From an uncultured Collinsella sp. (GTDB taxonomy: Bacteria > Actinomycetota > Coriobacteriia > Coriobacteriales > Coriobacteriaceae): a DNA stretch of 5,851 nt. The translations under genes were made by a program, and so were the position numbers. The first letter of the stretch is position 1, and every line of letters begins with the position of its first letter. This document shows, piece after piece, positions 1 through 5,294 of this stretch. The notes under the pieces were generated by a model. It had not been told where the DNA came from and made no database searches. It saw nothing but the letters and a program-made list of their open reading frames with translations. The stretch is taken from NCBI GenBank assembly GCA_958346935.1, contig CATVTM010000101.1, positions 1 through 5,851 of the forward strand, in the 5' to 3' direction.

Positions 1-257
1 GCAAGCAGCATGACCGCGTCGGTATGGCCGGCAAACGAGAGGAGCACCTCGTAGCACACGTACAGCATGCCCGAGGCTTTGGGGTCAATCGCCAAGACCG
101 CGTTGCTCGACACCGGGGCGGGATCGATGGAAAACGCCGTGGTTGCCAACAGCGCGAGCAAAAATGCGATGAGCGTCTGCTTGGCGGGGTAGCGCCTAAA
201 CCAGACGATGCGGGCAGCGTCGCGCGCAGCCGTTGTGGAGAGGTCGGAATCCTTCAC
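1..257 (-). CDS. N-terminus of an unidentified membrane protein (partial, runs off left edge)
   Basis: Reading the minus strand from a GTG at 257-255 gives an open frame to the window edge (85 codons plus two bases). An in-frame TAG at 275-273 lies just upstream, and an AGAAAGG-type ribosome binding site sits about 10 nt before the GTG, so this start is the only good one. Residues 1-26 are polar and basic, with the motif WFRRYPAK at 19-26. Residues 27-43 form a hydrophobic transmembrane segment. A loop with SIDPAPVSSN follows, and a second hydrophobic stretch begins near residue 62 (GMLYVCYEVLLSF). Codon use matches the neighbouring real genes. The order 'RYP, membrane helix, short Pro-rich loop, AID, second helix' faintly recalls the N-terminus of ArsB/NhaD/SLC13-type anion permeases. 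That is a low-confidence guess, and the family is not established. The gene lies 83 nt downstream of lgt on the same strand, with a REP-like hairpin between them. Confidence 0.7.
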   Translation of the reverse strand, partial: MKDSDLSTTAARDAARIVWFRRYPAKQTLIAFLLALLATTAFSIDPAPVSSNAVLAIDPKASGMLYVCYEVLLSFAGHTDAVMLL

Positions 258-297
258 AGTCCGAAAGCCTTTCTAGAAACCTATCAAACTCGGCAAG

Positions 298-332
298 ACC
301 ACCACAAAGGTGCCTGTCCCCTTTGTGGTGGT
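298..332. repeat. REP-like perfect hairpin between lgt and the next gene
   Basis: A 13-bp perfect inverted repeat (298-310 with 320-332; left arm ACCACCACAAAGG) encloses a 9-nt loop. Read on the minus strand, the end of the stem plus the loop gives GGGGACAGGCACC. It begins 8 nt after the lgt stop codon. Neither strand has a real T-run after the stem (the plus strand has only TTTGG), so it is not a classical intrinsic terminator, although it could still stop or protect the lgt transcript. From memory, GGGGACAG-type cores inside AAAGG/CCTTT stems are common in dispersed REP-type palindromes mobilised by Y1 (RAYT) transposases in many bacteria. The assignment is inference, since only one copy is present in this window. 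Confidence 0.55.
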
Positions 333-340
333 TTTGGTGG

Positions 341-1162
341 TTAGGCGTCCAGGTAGACGCGCTGGGGCTGGTTGCGGTGTCGGGCGAAGATGATGAGCGC
401 CAGTCCGGCGATCACGAGCGGCAAACTCAGCAGCTGACCCATGGTGATAACGCCTCCCAGCAGATAACCCAGCTGGGCATCGGGCACGCGCACAAACTCA
501 ATGAGGAAGCGGACGATGCCGTAACCCATCACAAACACGCCCATAAACGTGCCCTGGGGTAGCAGCGGTTTTTTGCGGCTGAGCACCTGCAGAATGCAAA
601 AGAGCACAATGCCCTCGAGAAACGCCTCGTAGAGCTGGGAGGGATGGCGCGGCATATCGCCCGCGGTGCCGCCAAAGATCACGCCCCAGGGCAGATCGGT
701 CGGCTTGCCCCACAGCTCGCCGTTGACAAAGTTGGCGCAGCGCCCCAGGCACAGGGCCAGCGGAGCACCGATGACCGCGAGGTCTGCCAAAGTCCAGGCG
801 TCGAGCTTGTACATTCGGCACACGATGATGCCGCCCAAGATGCCGCCCACCAGGCCACCGTGGAAGCTCATGCCTCCCTCGTTGGTGGCAAAGATCTCGA
901 GCGGGTGGGCCAAATAGTAGCCATCACCGTAAAAGACGACGTAAAACAGGCGCGCGCCGATAATAAGGCCAAAGACCGCACCGACCACGACGCTCGTCAG
1001 GTCATCGATCGTGATGTCGAAGCCCCAACGACGCTGCGTGCGGTACATAACGACCGCCGTGAGCAGGGCGCCGACCACATAGGCCAGACCGTACCAGTAG
1101 ATCGTGATGGGGCCCGCCGAGATCGCAACGGGGTCAAGCATATGGTAGAGGTCGTTGAGCAT
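341..1162 (-). CDS. lgt: Prolipoprotein diacylglyceryl transferase
   Basis: Lgt is an integral membrane enzyme that moves the diacylglyceryl group of phosphatidylglycerol onto the lipobox cysteine of preprolipoproteins, the first step of lipoprotein maturation. The 273-residue product carries the whole family signature GRCANFVNGELWG at residues 140-152. It also has SFHGGL at 99-104 (the conserved His region), HPSQLYEA at 173-180, and the GYGIVRF...EFVRVPD block at 213-228 with the conserved Arg and Glu. Several hydrophobic segments fit the usual seven-helix topology. The N-terminus has the typical ITIYWYGLAY motif. An in-frame ATG 60 nt further upstream exists, but it has no ribosome binding site and falls inside a hairpin. 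The ATG at 1162 has AGGGGG (1169-1174) six nt before it, so I chose this start. The gene lies 109 nt downstream of the Nfu-type gene on the same strand. Confidence 0.96.
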   Translation of the reverse strand: MLNDLYHMLDPVAISAGPITIYWYGLAYVVGALLTAVVMYRTQRRWGFDITIDDLTSVVVGAVFGLIIGARLFYVVFYGDGYYLAHPLEIFATNEGGMSFHGGLVGGILGGIIVCRMYKLDAWTLADLAVIGAPLALCLGRCANFVNGELWGKPTDLPWGVIFGGTAGDMPRHPSQLYEAFLEGIVLFCILQVLSRKKPLLPQGTFMGVFVMGYGIVRFLIEFVRVPDAQLGYLLGGVITMGQLLSLPLVIAGLALIIFARHRNQPQRVYLDA

Positions 1163-1189
1163 ATCGATCCCCCTGCTCCCTACATACAA

Positions 1190-1222
1190 ATGCGGCCGCG
1201 GGCCTTGCGCTCGCAGCCGCAT
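1190..1222 (-). other. Stable hairpin in the leader of lgt
   Basis: On the minus strand, ATGCGGC-T-GCG pairs with CGC-G-GCCGCAT: an 11-bp stem with one T-G wobble and an 11-nt loop. It is followed by TTTGTATGTA and then, after a few bases, the lgt ribosome binding site. The hairpin lies about 27 nt before the lgt start. It could be a weak terminator for the upstream Nfu gene or a structure affecting lgt expression. The T-run is poor and the region is GC-rich, so chance pairing is possible. Confidence 0.35.
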
Positions 1223-1240
1223 ATTTGGACGTAACGTCTA

Positions 1241-1260
1241 TGCGGAGCGTACCGTCCGCA
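1241..1260. other. Short inverted repeat downstream of the Nfu-type gene
   Basis: TGCGGA (1241-1246) and TCCGCA (1255-1260) form a perfect 6-bp stem with an 8-nt loop, starting 11 nt beyond the stop codon of the Nfu-type gene. No T-run follows on the minus strand. It may mark a 3' end or be chance. A small odd palindrome, GACGT-A-ACGTC (1228-1238), lies next to it. Confidence 0.25.
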
Positions 1261-1271
1261 GCTTTCGCATC

Positions 1272-1550
1272 TTAGAACGGCGCGTACTCGTCGTACAGGT
1301 CCTCGGCCTCGCCGGAAGCATTGACCTGCTCGACGCGGGTAACGCCGGGCACGTGCTCCTTCAGGATGCGCTCGATACCCATGGAAAGGGTCAGCGAGCT
1401 CATGGGACAGCCGGCGCAAGCGCCCTGCAGTTCCAGCTTAACGACGCCCTCGTCGTCGACGCCCACATACTCCATATCGCCGCCGTCGGCCTGCAGGTTG
1501 GGGCGAATCTCTTCAAGAACCTTCTTAAGCAGCTCTTCGTTAACAGCCAC
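1272..1550 (-). CDS. NifU C-terminal domain (Nfu-type) Fe-S cluster protein
   Basis: This 92-residue cytoplasmic protein consists of a single NifU C-terminal (Nfu) domain. Proteins of this family hold a [4Fe-4S] cluster between two subunits and pass it to target apoproteins. The sequence shows the family pattern: an N-terminal helix ending in IRPNLQADGGD (15-25), alternating beta strands, then GACAGCPMS with the cluster-binding cysteines at C45 and C48, and a TLSMGIERIL helix. The C-terminal tail is acidic (EAEDLYDEYAPF). The start is GTG at 1550-1548, preceded at five nt by AAAGGAG (1556-1562). The next in-frame methionine lies inside the domain. It lacks the N-terminal scaffold domain of full NifU and any A-type domain as in NfuA, so it is the stand-alone form. 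Context with lgt and the deaminase gives no hint of a particular client protein. Confidence 0.93.
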   Translation of the reverse strand: MAVNEELLKKVLEEIRPNLQADGGDMEYVGVDDEGVVKLELQGACAGCPMSSLTLSMGIERILKEHVPGVTRVEQVNASGEAEDLYDEYAPF

Positions 1551-1572
1551 AGGGGCTCCTTTCTCACAATAA

Positions 1573-1588
1573 CGCGGGCACGCCCGCG
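1573..1588. other. GC-rich hairpin in the leader of the Nfu-type gene
   Basis: CGCGGG (1573-1578) pairs with CCCGCG (1583-1588) around a CACG loop. On the minus strand it is followed by TTATTGTGAG and then the AAAGGAG ribosome binding site. It could be a weak terminator for upstream transcription or a leader structure. The T-content after the stem is too low for a confident terminator call. Confidence 0.3.
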
Positions 1589-1690
1589 GACAGAAGCTAT
1601 GTTACTACAGCCATGTACCCGCTCACGAGCCGTCCATGCGCGCAGACGCGACTTTCACGAGTAGTCAATTTGGGACGGGGCTCTTTGAGC

Positions 1691-1719
1691 TGCGTTCGTC
1701 GCCAGATAGCGACAACGCA
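1691..1719 (-). terminator. Inverted repeat directly after the deaminase gene, possible U-poor terminator
   Basis: TGCGTT-C-GTCGC (1691-1702) pairs with GCGAC-AACGCA (1709-1719): 11 bp with a single bulged base and a 6-nt loop. The repeat begins two bases past the deaminase stop codon, where a 3'-end hairpin would be expected. The minus strand after the stem reads GCTCAAAGAG, so the usual U-tract is missing. Termination is therefore uncertain, and 3'-end protection is equally possible. Confidence 0.4.
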
Positions 1720-1721
1720 TA

Positions 1722-2246
1722 TTACTGCTGAGCTTGTCCCCCGGTACCAATCTGGACATCGACGATGACCCGGCGGTAGCTGATGCCGCAGGAGTCGAGA
1801 ATGCGGCGGCTGATACGGCCGTCATCGGTGTCGGCATACTTGTTGTCCAGGTAGACGACCTCGCCCACACCCACCTGTGCCAGGATCTTGGCGCAGTCGT
1901 GGCACGGGAACAGCGTGACGTAGACCGTGGAACCCTCAAGGTCTTTGAGCGAGCCGCGATAGTTGAGCACGGCGTTTGCCTCGGCATGGACTACGTAGTT
2001 ATGCTTGTCCTGCAGCGGGTCATCGCTCGTGCCCCACGGGAAAAAGTCGTCGTTGAGCGCCGAGGGCGTACCGTTGTAGCCCACCGAAAGGATGCGGTGG
2101 TTGGCGCTGGCGATGCACGCGCCCACCTGCGTGTTGGGGTCCTTACTGCGGCGCTGCGCGGCGATGGCCACGCTCATAAAGAACTCATCCCAGCTAATGA
2201 CGTCGCGGCGCTTGCCCGACGCAGTTTGATGAAGATCGTCCGACAT
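1722..2246 (-). CDS. dCMP/cytidine deaminase-family zinc enzyme (ComEB-like)
   Basis: This 174-residue protein belongs to the cytidine/deoxycytidylate deaminase superfamily, and its pattern best fits dCMP deaminase (dCMP to dUMP, feeding dTMP synthesis). Zinc and catalytic residues are visible: HAE at 87-89 (His ligand, Glu proton shuttle) and PCHDC at 114-118 with the two Cys ligands. The family motifs SKDPNTQVGA (34-43) and GYNGTP (56-61), the latter a nucleotide-binding segment, are also present. The long insert between GTP and HAE (SALNDDFFPW onward) is typical of the dCMP type. An ATG 36 nt upstream exists, but the ATG at 2246 has a perfect GGAGGTG (2253-2259) six nt ahead and gives the usual N-terminus, so it is preferred. 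The gene lies 84 nt downstream of coaX on the same strand and probably has its own extended -10 promoter in that gap. Substrate (dCMP versus another deoxynucleotide) is inferred from family resemblance only. Confidence 0.9.
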   Translation of the reverse strand: MSDDLHQTASGKRRDVISWDEFFMSVAIAAQRRSKDPNTQVGACIASANHRILSVGYNGTPSALNDDFFPWGTSDDPLQDKHNYVVHAEANAVLNYRGSLKDLEGSTVYVTLFPCHDCAKILAQVGVGEVVYLDNKYADTDDGRISRRILDSCGISYRRVIVDVQIGTGGQAQQ

Positions 2247-2280
2247 GCCAGACACCTCCGAAATCGCAATAGTTTGACCC

Positions 2281-2289
2281 ATTGTAGCA
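2281..2289 (-). promoter_or_regulatory. Possible extended -10 promoter for the deaminase gene
   Basis: The minus strand reads TGCTACAAT, an extended -10 (TGn followed by TACAAT, five of six matches to TATAAT). It would start transcription near 2274, giving a leader of about 28 nt that contains the GGAGGTG ribosome binding site. No good -35 box is visible at the right distance, as is usual for extended -10 promoters. This suggests the deaminase can be transcribed independently of coaX. Confidence 0.4.
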
Positions 2290-2330
2290 GGTGGAAGGTA
2301 GGGGCGTTTATCCCACCGGCGCCCTCACTT

Positions 2331-3182
2331 TCACGCGCGGCGGGGCTTTTGGTTGATGTGGTAGAGCTCGGCGAGGCCCCGCAGCGTCAACGCGTCATCG
2401 ACCGTCAGGCTATGGCCGACAAGGGCCGCAAGTGCCTCGGCATCGTCGCCGGTAATGACGATGGGCACATCGCCCTCCCCTGCGGCCTTGGTCGCACGCA
2501 TCTCGGCAAGCACCATGTCGAGCATGCCGTCGATGCGCGCCACCTCGCCCAAAACCACACCCGAGCGCATGGCCTCGCGCGTGTTGCGGCCGATGACGTG
2601 TGTCGGCGCCGAGGGCTCAACCTGGGGCAGGCGCGCTGCTGCCGCCGAAAGCGAGCGGGCGCCGAGCGCCAGCCCCGGCGCGATAACGCCACCAACAAAG
2701 GTGCCATGCGCGTCGATGACCTCGATATTGGTCGTCGTGCCCAGGTCAATCACGATGCACGGCGAGCCGTAGACGGCGCGGGCCGCCACGGCATCGGCAA
2801 TGCGGTCGGGGCCAATCTCGGCCGGATCGTCGTAGTGCACGGGCATGCCGGTCTTAAGTCCCGGCCCCACCGTGAGCACGCGCCCCGTGCAGGTACGGGA
2901 AAGCGCCGCCTTCCACGGGCGCTCGAGCGCCGGGACCACACAGCTCAGCACGGCCGCGGCGGGTACGAGCACCCCGGGCACACCCGCATCGGCGGCGAGC
3001 GCGCCCATGACCTGCACGAGACGCATGCGCGCCTCGTCTGCTGTGATGCTCGACGGCGTCGTGATCTCGCACGTCGCGAGCGGGCGCTCCTGCGCCGCGG
3101 CCGAATCTTCGGCAAACAGGCCAAAGCGAATGAACGTGTTGCCCACGTCGATCGTCAATATATATGCGCACCCATTAAGCAT
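2331..3182 (-). CDS. coaX: Type III pantothenate kinase
   Basis: CoaX phosphorylates pantothenate to 4'-phosphopantothenate with ATP, the committed step of CoA synthesis. It is cytoplasmic and belongs to the ASKHA fold. The 283-residue product has the phosphate-1 motif TIDVGNT (10-16), GPDRIADAVAA (124-134) containing the catalytic-type Asp126, the phosphate-2 motif IDLGTTT (145-151), GGVIAPG (164-170), and GRNTREAMRSGVV (198-210). It is slightly longer than the common 250-260 residues, with extra Ala/Pro-rich sequence around residues 62-78. An in-frame ATG 54 nt upstream is unsuitable because it overlaps the promoter region. The ATG at 3182 follows AAAGGAG (3191-3197) by eight nt. One oddity: the segment after the phosphate-2 Gly-Thr reads TTNIE, whereas most family members I recall have an A-T/V-T-x-D/C pattern. 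The gene is divergent from the OPT transporter, with a probable shared control region. Confidence 0.92.
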   Translation of the reverse strand: MLNGCAYILTIDVGNTFIRFGLFAEDSAAAQERPLATCEITTPSSITADEARMRLVQVMGALAADAGVPGVLVPAAAVLSCVVPALERPWKAALSRTCTGRVLTVGPGLKTGMPVHYDDPAEIGPDRIADAVAARAVYGSPCIVIDLGTTTNIEVIDAHGTFVGGVIAPGLALGARSLSAAAARLPQVEPSAPTHVIGRNTREAMRSGVVLGEVARIDGMLDMVLAEMRATKAAGEGDVPIVITGDDAEALAALVGHSLTVDDALTLRGLAELYHINQKPRRA

Positions 3183-3209
3183 CGTCGGCGCTCCTTTCGT
3201 CTGCCCAGC

Positions 3210-3215
3210 AGTATA
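3210..3215 (-). promoter_or_regulatory. Probable -10 box of the coaX promoter
   Basis: The minus strand reads TATACT (five of six matches to TATAAT). It would place the transcription start near 3203, about 20 nt before the coaX ATG and just ahead of its AAAGGAG site. The region 17 nt upstream reads GAATGA, a poor -35 that overlaps the inverted repeat at 3231-3248, so activation or repression through that repeat is possible. Confidence 0.45.
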
Positions 3216-3230
3216 TCGCCTACCTAAACC

Positions 3231-3248
3231 AGTCATTCCAAAATGACT
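3231..3248. promoter_or_regulatory. Operator-like inverted repeat between divergent coaX and OPT promoters
   Basis: AGTCATT (3231-3237) and AATGACT (3242-3248) are perfect 7-bp inverted arms separated by CCAA. The repeat sits between two outward-facing TATACT boxes and covers the -35 position of both. It has low GC compared with the surrounding sequence. Position and symmetry suggest a dimeric regulator site shared by both genes. No regulator gene lies in the window and I do not recognise the consensus. Confidence 0.45.
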
Positions 3249-3264
3249 ACCTTGCGGCTATACT
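3236..3264 (+). promoter_or_regulatory. Probable promoter of the OPT transporter gene
   Basis: The -10 box TATACT lies at 3259-3264. A weak -35 (TTCCAA, 3236-3241, three of six matches) lies 17 nt before it, inside the inverted repeat. The start would be near 3271, giving a leader of about 100 nt before the transporter ATG. The weak -35 overlapping the repeat suggests regulated expression. Confidence 0.4.
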
Positions 3265-3311
3265 GGTGCGCGGTCGTTTGCGAGCTCACGCGGCGGCCCT
3301 TGGTAACCCGA

Positions 3312-3360
3312 CTTCCCGCGCCGTATCCGTAGCGGCGCTCCCGGGGGAAGCGGATATACG
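3312..3360 (+). promoter_or_regulatory. Structured leader of the OPT gene with alternative hairpins
   Basis: Two mutually exclusive pairings are visible. GCGCCG (3318-3323) pairs with CGGCGC (3333-3338), optionally flanked by CTTCCC (3312-3317) with GGGAAG (3345-3350). Alternatively, CGTATCCG (3322-3329) pairs with CGGATATACG (3351-3360) with a two-base bulge. The second ends one base before the AAAGGAG ribosome binding site (3362-3368). Such a layout can act as a leader switch, but chance pairing in GC-rich DNA is a real alternative, and it does not match a riboswitch class I know. Confidence 0.25.
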
Positions 3361-3374
3361 CAAAGGAGTTCTAT

Positions 3375-5078
3375 ATGAGCAATCCCTCGAACCGCGCCTC
3401 GATGCGCGGTCAACTCACGCTGCGCGGCGTCGTCATCGGCGTCCTTGGCTGCGCGATCATCACGGCAAGCTCGGCCTACACGGCCCTCAAGATGGGCGCA
3501 CTCCCCTGGCCAATCATTTTCGCTGCCGTCATTTCGCTGTTTTTCCTGAAGCTCATGGGTAACGCCAGCCTCAACGAGGCCAACGTCACCCATACCATCA
3601 TGTCCGCGGGCGCCATGGTCGCCGGCGGCCTGGCGTTTACCATCCCGGGCGCCTGGATGCTGGGCTATGCCGACCAGATCAGCTGGCTCGACATGTTTAT
3701 CGTGGCGCTCGCCGGCACCGTCTTGGGCCTTCTGGCGACAGCGCTCATCCACCGTCACTTTATCGTGGACGCCGCGCTTGAGTTCCCCACTGGCAACGCC
3801 GCAGCTCAGACCCTGCGCGCGACCGAGGCCGGCGGCAAGATCGGCAAACAGCTCTTTGGCTCCATGGCCATCGCAGGCATCTACAGCGTGCTGCGCGACG
3901 CTCTGGGCGTGGTGCCCAGCATGCTGTGCACGCTCAATATCCCCGGCGTGACCTTTGCCATCTATAACTCACCCATGTTGCTGTCCATCGGCTTTTTGGT
4001 GGGCTTCGCCCCCGTCGCGTTCTGGTTTGCCGGCGCGCTGCTGGGCAACTTTGGCATCATCGTCGGCGGCACCGCCGCCGGCCTGTTCGATGTTGTGACC
4101 GCGCAGGGCATCGTCAAGTCCCTCGGCATGGGCCTTATGATGGGCTTTGGCGTCGCCGTCGTCCTTAAGGACATTTTGCCGCAGGTCGCCGGCATCATCC
4201 GCGGCCTTACCGCCGACAGCTCCACCGACACCGACGAGCAATCGCTCATCTCGGGCTCCCTTAAGCTCGACGCCGGCATCATCGGTCTGGGCACCGCAGC
4301 CATCGCTGTGATCGTTGCCATCGCGCTCGACCTTGGCCCCGTTCCAGCCGTCATCGTCACGCTGTTCACCTTTGTCACCACCATCATGAGCGCGCAGAGC
4401 TGCGGCCAGACGGGTATCGACCCCATGGAGATCTTTGGCCTCATCGTCATGCTCATCGTGGCTGCCTTCGCGCAGCTCGCGCAGGTCAAGCTGTTCTTCA
4501 TCGCCGGCATCGTGGCCGTGGCGTGCGGCCTTGCGGGCGACGTCATGAACGACTTTAAGGCCGGCGCCGTGCTGGGCACCAACCCGCGCGCACAGTGGGT
4601 CGGCCAGGCCATCGGCGGCATCGTGGGCGCCCTGGTCGCTGCCGCCGTCATGGTCGCGCTCGTCACCGCCTATGGTCCGGACGCCTTCGGCCCCGACAAG
4701 AGCTTCGTTGCCGCACAGGCAAGCGTGGTCGCCACCATGGTCTCGGGCATCCCGAGCGTGCCGTGGTTCGCAGGCGGCTTTATCGCCGGCATCGTCATGT
4801 ACTGGCTCGGCATTCCGGCCATGATGATCGGCCTGGGCGTGTACCTGCCGTTCTATATGTCGCTCACGGCTTTCCTGGGCTCCTGCGTTAAGCTCGCCTA
4901 CGACAAGTGGGCCGCTCGCCGCGACGCCGCCGCCGGTCTTTCGGACAAGGAGAAGGCCGCCAAGGACGCCGCCTTCCAGGAGCAGGGCCTGGTCGTTGCC
5001 AGCGGCCTGCTGGGCGGCGAGTCCATCGTCGGCGTTATCCTGGCGTTTGTCTCCGTGGGCTTGAGCCTGCTGGGATAA
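3375..5078 (+). CDS. OPT-family (oligopeptide/YSL-type) transporter
   Basis: This 567-residue polytopic membrane protein belongs to the OPT family, proton-coupled importers whose known substrates include oligopeptides and metal chelates. Visible family features are the N-terminal LTLRGVVIGVLG helix (15-26) with TASSAYTALKMG, NEANVTHTIMSAGAM (67-81), EFPTGNAAAQTLRA (136-149), and GDVMNDFKAGAVLGTNPRAQ (388-407), the last being the strongest marker of the family. GLGVYLPFYMSL (486-497) and a C-terminal QGLVVASGLLGGESIVGV block follow. About a dozen or more hydrophobic helices are visible. A polar cytoplasmic-type loop with TADSSTDTDEQS (279-290) lies near the middle, and a charged one (510-535) comes before the last helices. 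It is a little shorter than many bacterial members (600-680). The ATG at 3375 follows AAAGGAG (3362-3368) at six nt. The gene ends in a strong terminator, so it is probably monocistronic. The substrate cannot be told from sequence. Confidence 0.92.
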   Translation: MSNPSNRASMRGQLTLRGVVIGVLGCAIITASSAYTALKMGALPWPIIFAAVISLFFLKLMGNASLNEANVTHTIMSAGAMVAGGLAFTIPGAWMLGYADQISWLDMFIVALAGTVLGLLATALIHRHFIVDAALEFPTGNAAAQTLRATEAGGKIGKQLFGSMAIAGIYSVLRDALGVVPSMLCTLNIPGVTFAIYNSPMLLSIGFLVGFAPVAFWFAGALLGNFGIIVGGTAAGLFDVVTAQGIVKSLGMGLMMGFGVAVVLKDILPQVAGIIRGLTADSSTDTDEQSLISGSLKLDAGIIGLGTAAIAVIVAIALDLGPVPAVIVTLFTFVTTIMSAQSCGQTGIDPMEIFGLIVMLIVAAFAQLAQVKLFFIAGIVAVACGLAGDVMNDFKAGAVLGTNPRAQWVGQAIGGIVGALVAAAVMVALVTAYGPDAFGPDKSFVAAQASVVATMVSGIPSVPWFAGGFIAGIVMYWLGIPAMMIGLGVYLPFYMSLTAFLGSCVKLAYDKWAARRDAAAGLSDKEKAAKDAAFQEQGLVVASGLLGGESIVGVILAFVSVGLSLLG

Positions 5079-5103
5079 ACCCAACAACAACGTAACCGCA
5101 CAG

Positions 5104-5142
5104 AGCGCGGGGTCGGTGACTATCCGGCCCCGCGCTTTTTTT
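5104..5142 (+). terminator. Intrinsic terminator of the OPT gene
   Basis: A 13-bp stem (5104-5116 with 5124-5136, one T-G wobble) closes a 7-nt TGACTAT loop and is followed by a run of seven T residues (5136-5142). It lies 25 nt past the OPT stop codon. This is the clearest Rho-independent terminator in the window, and it separates the transporter from the DUF389 gene. Confidence 0.93.
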
Positions 5143-5218
5143 GTATCTGCCGAAACCCTCAGCAGCACTCGCATGTGGCCTGTCTTCCTTTGCCTGCTCG
5201 CCTAAGTTCCATGTCAAG

Positions 5219-5248
5219 ATGACCGCCCCGCCCGTCACGGTGTAGAGT
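5219..5248 (+). promoter_or_regulatory. Possible promoter of the DUF389 gene
   Basis: ATGACC (5219-5224, four of six matches to TTGACA) and TAGAGT (5243-5248, four of six matches to TATAAT) are 18 nt apart. They would start transcription near 5255, about 40 nt before the ATG. A promoter is expected here because a strong terminator lies upstream, but the match is only moderate. A 6-bp hairpin (GAACGC 5258-5263, GCGTTC 5268-5273) lies in the resulting leader. Confidence 0.35.
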
Positions 5249-5294
5249 ACATGCTGCGAACGCACCCGCGTTCCTGCGGCAATACGAGGTGGAC

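Noticed and set aside
264..295. A possible promoter for the leftmost gene (TTGCCG with TAGAAA on the minus strand)
   Set aside because: The spacer is about 15 nt, and the transcription start would fall on the ribosome binding site, so it is not convincing.
1163..1222. The longer lgt start at 1222
   Set aside because: It has no ribosome binding site, lies in a hairpin, and the extra 20 residues do not resemble Lgt N-termini.
644..1234. A 196-codon plus-strand open frame opposite lgt
   Set aside because: It has no recognisable domain and a composition typical of an antisense shadow, while lgt on the other strand has its full signature.
1590..1690. A search for a promoter of the Nfu-type gene (a TAACAT box on the minus strand)
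   Set aside because: No matching -35 box at 16-18 nt and no extended -10 were found, so I do not call one.
1734..3227. A 497-codon plus-strand open frame antisense to coaX and the deaminase
   Set aside because: It is a mirror of the GC-rich codon pattern of the real genes. The product is rich in Arg, His and Ala with no domain, it has no suitable ribosome binding site, and both opposite-strand proteins show complete family motifs.
3969..5174. A 401-codon minus-strand open frame opposite the OPT gene
   Set aside because: It is a low-complexity Asp/His/Gly/Ala-rich translation, the typical shadow of a membrane protein gene in GC-rich DNA. It also starts beyond the OPT terminator without a ribosome binding site.
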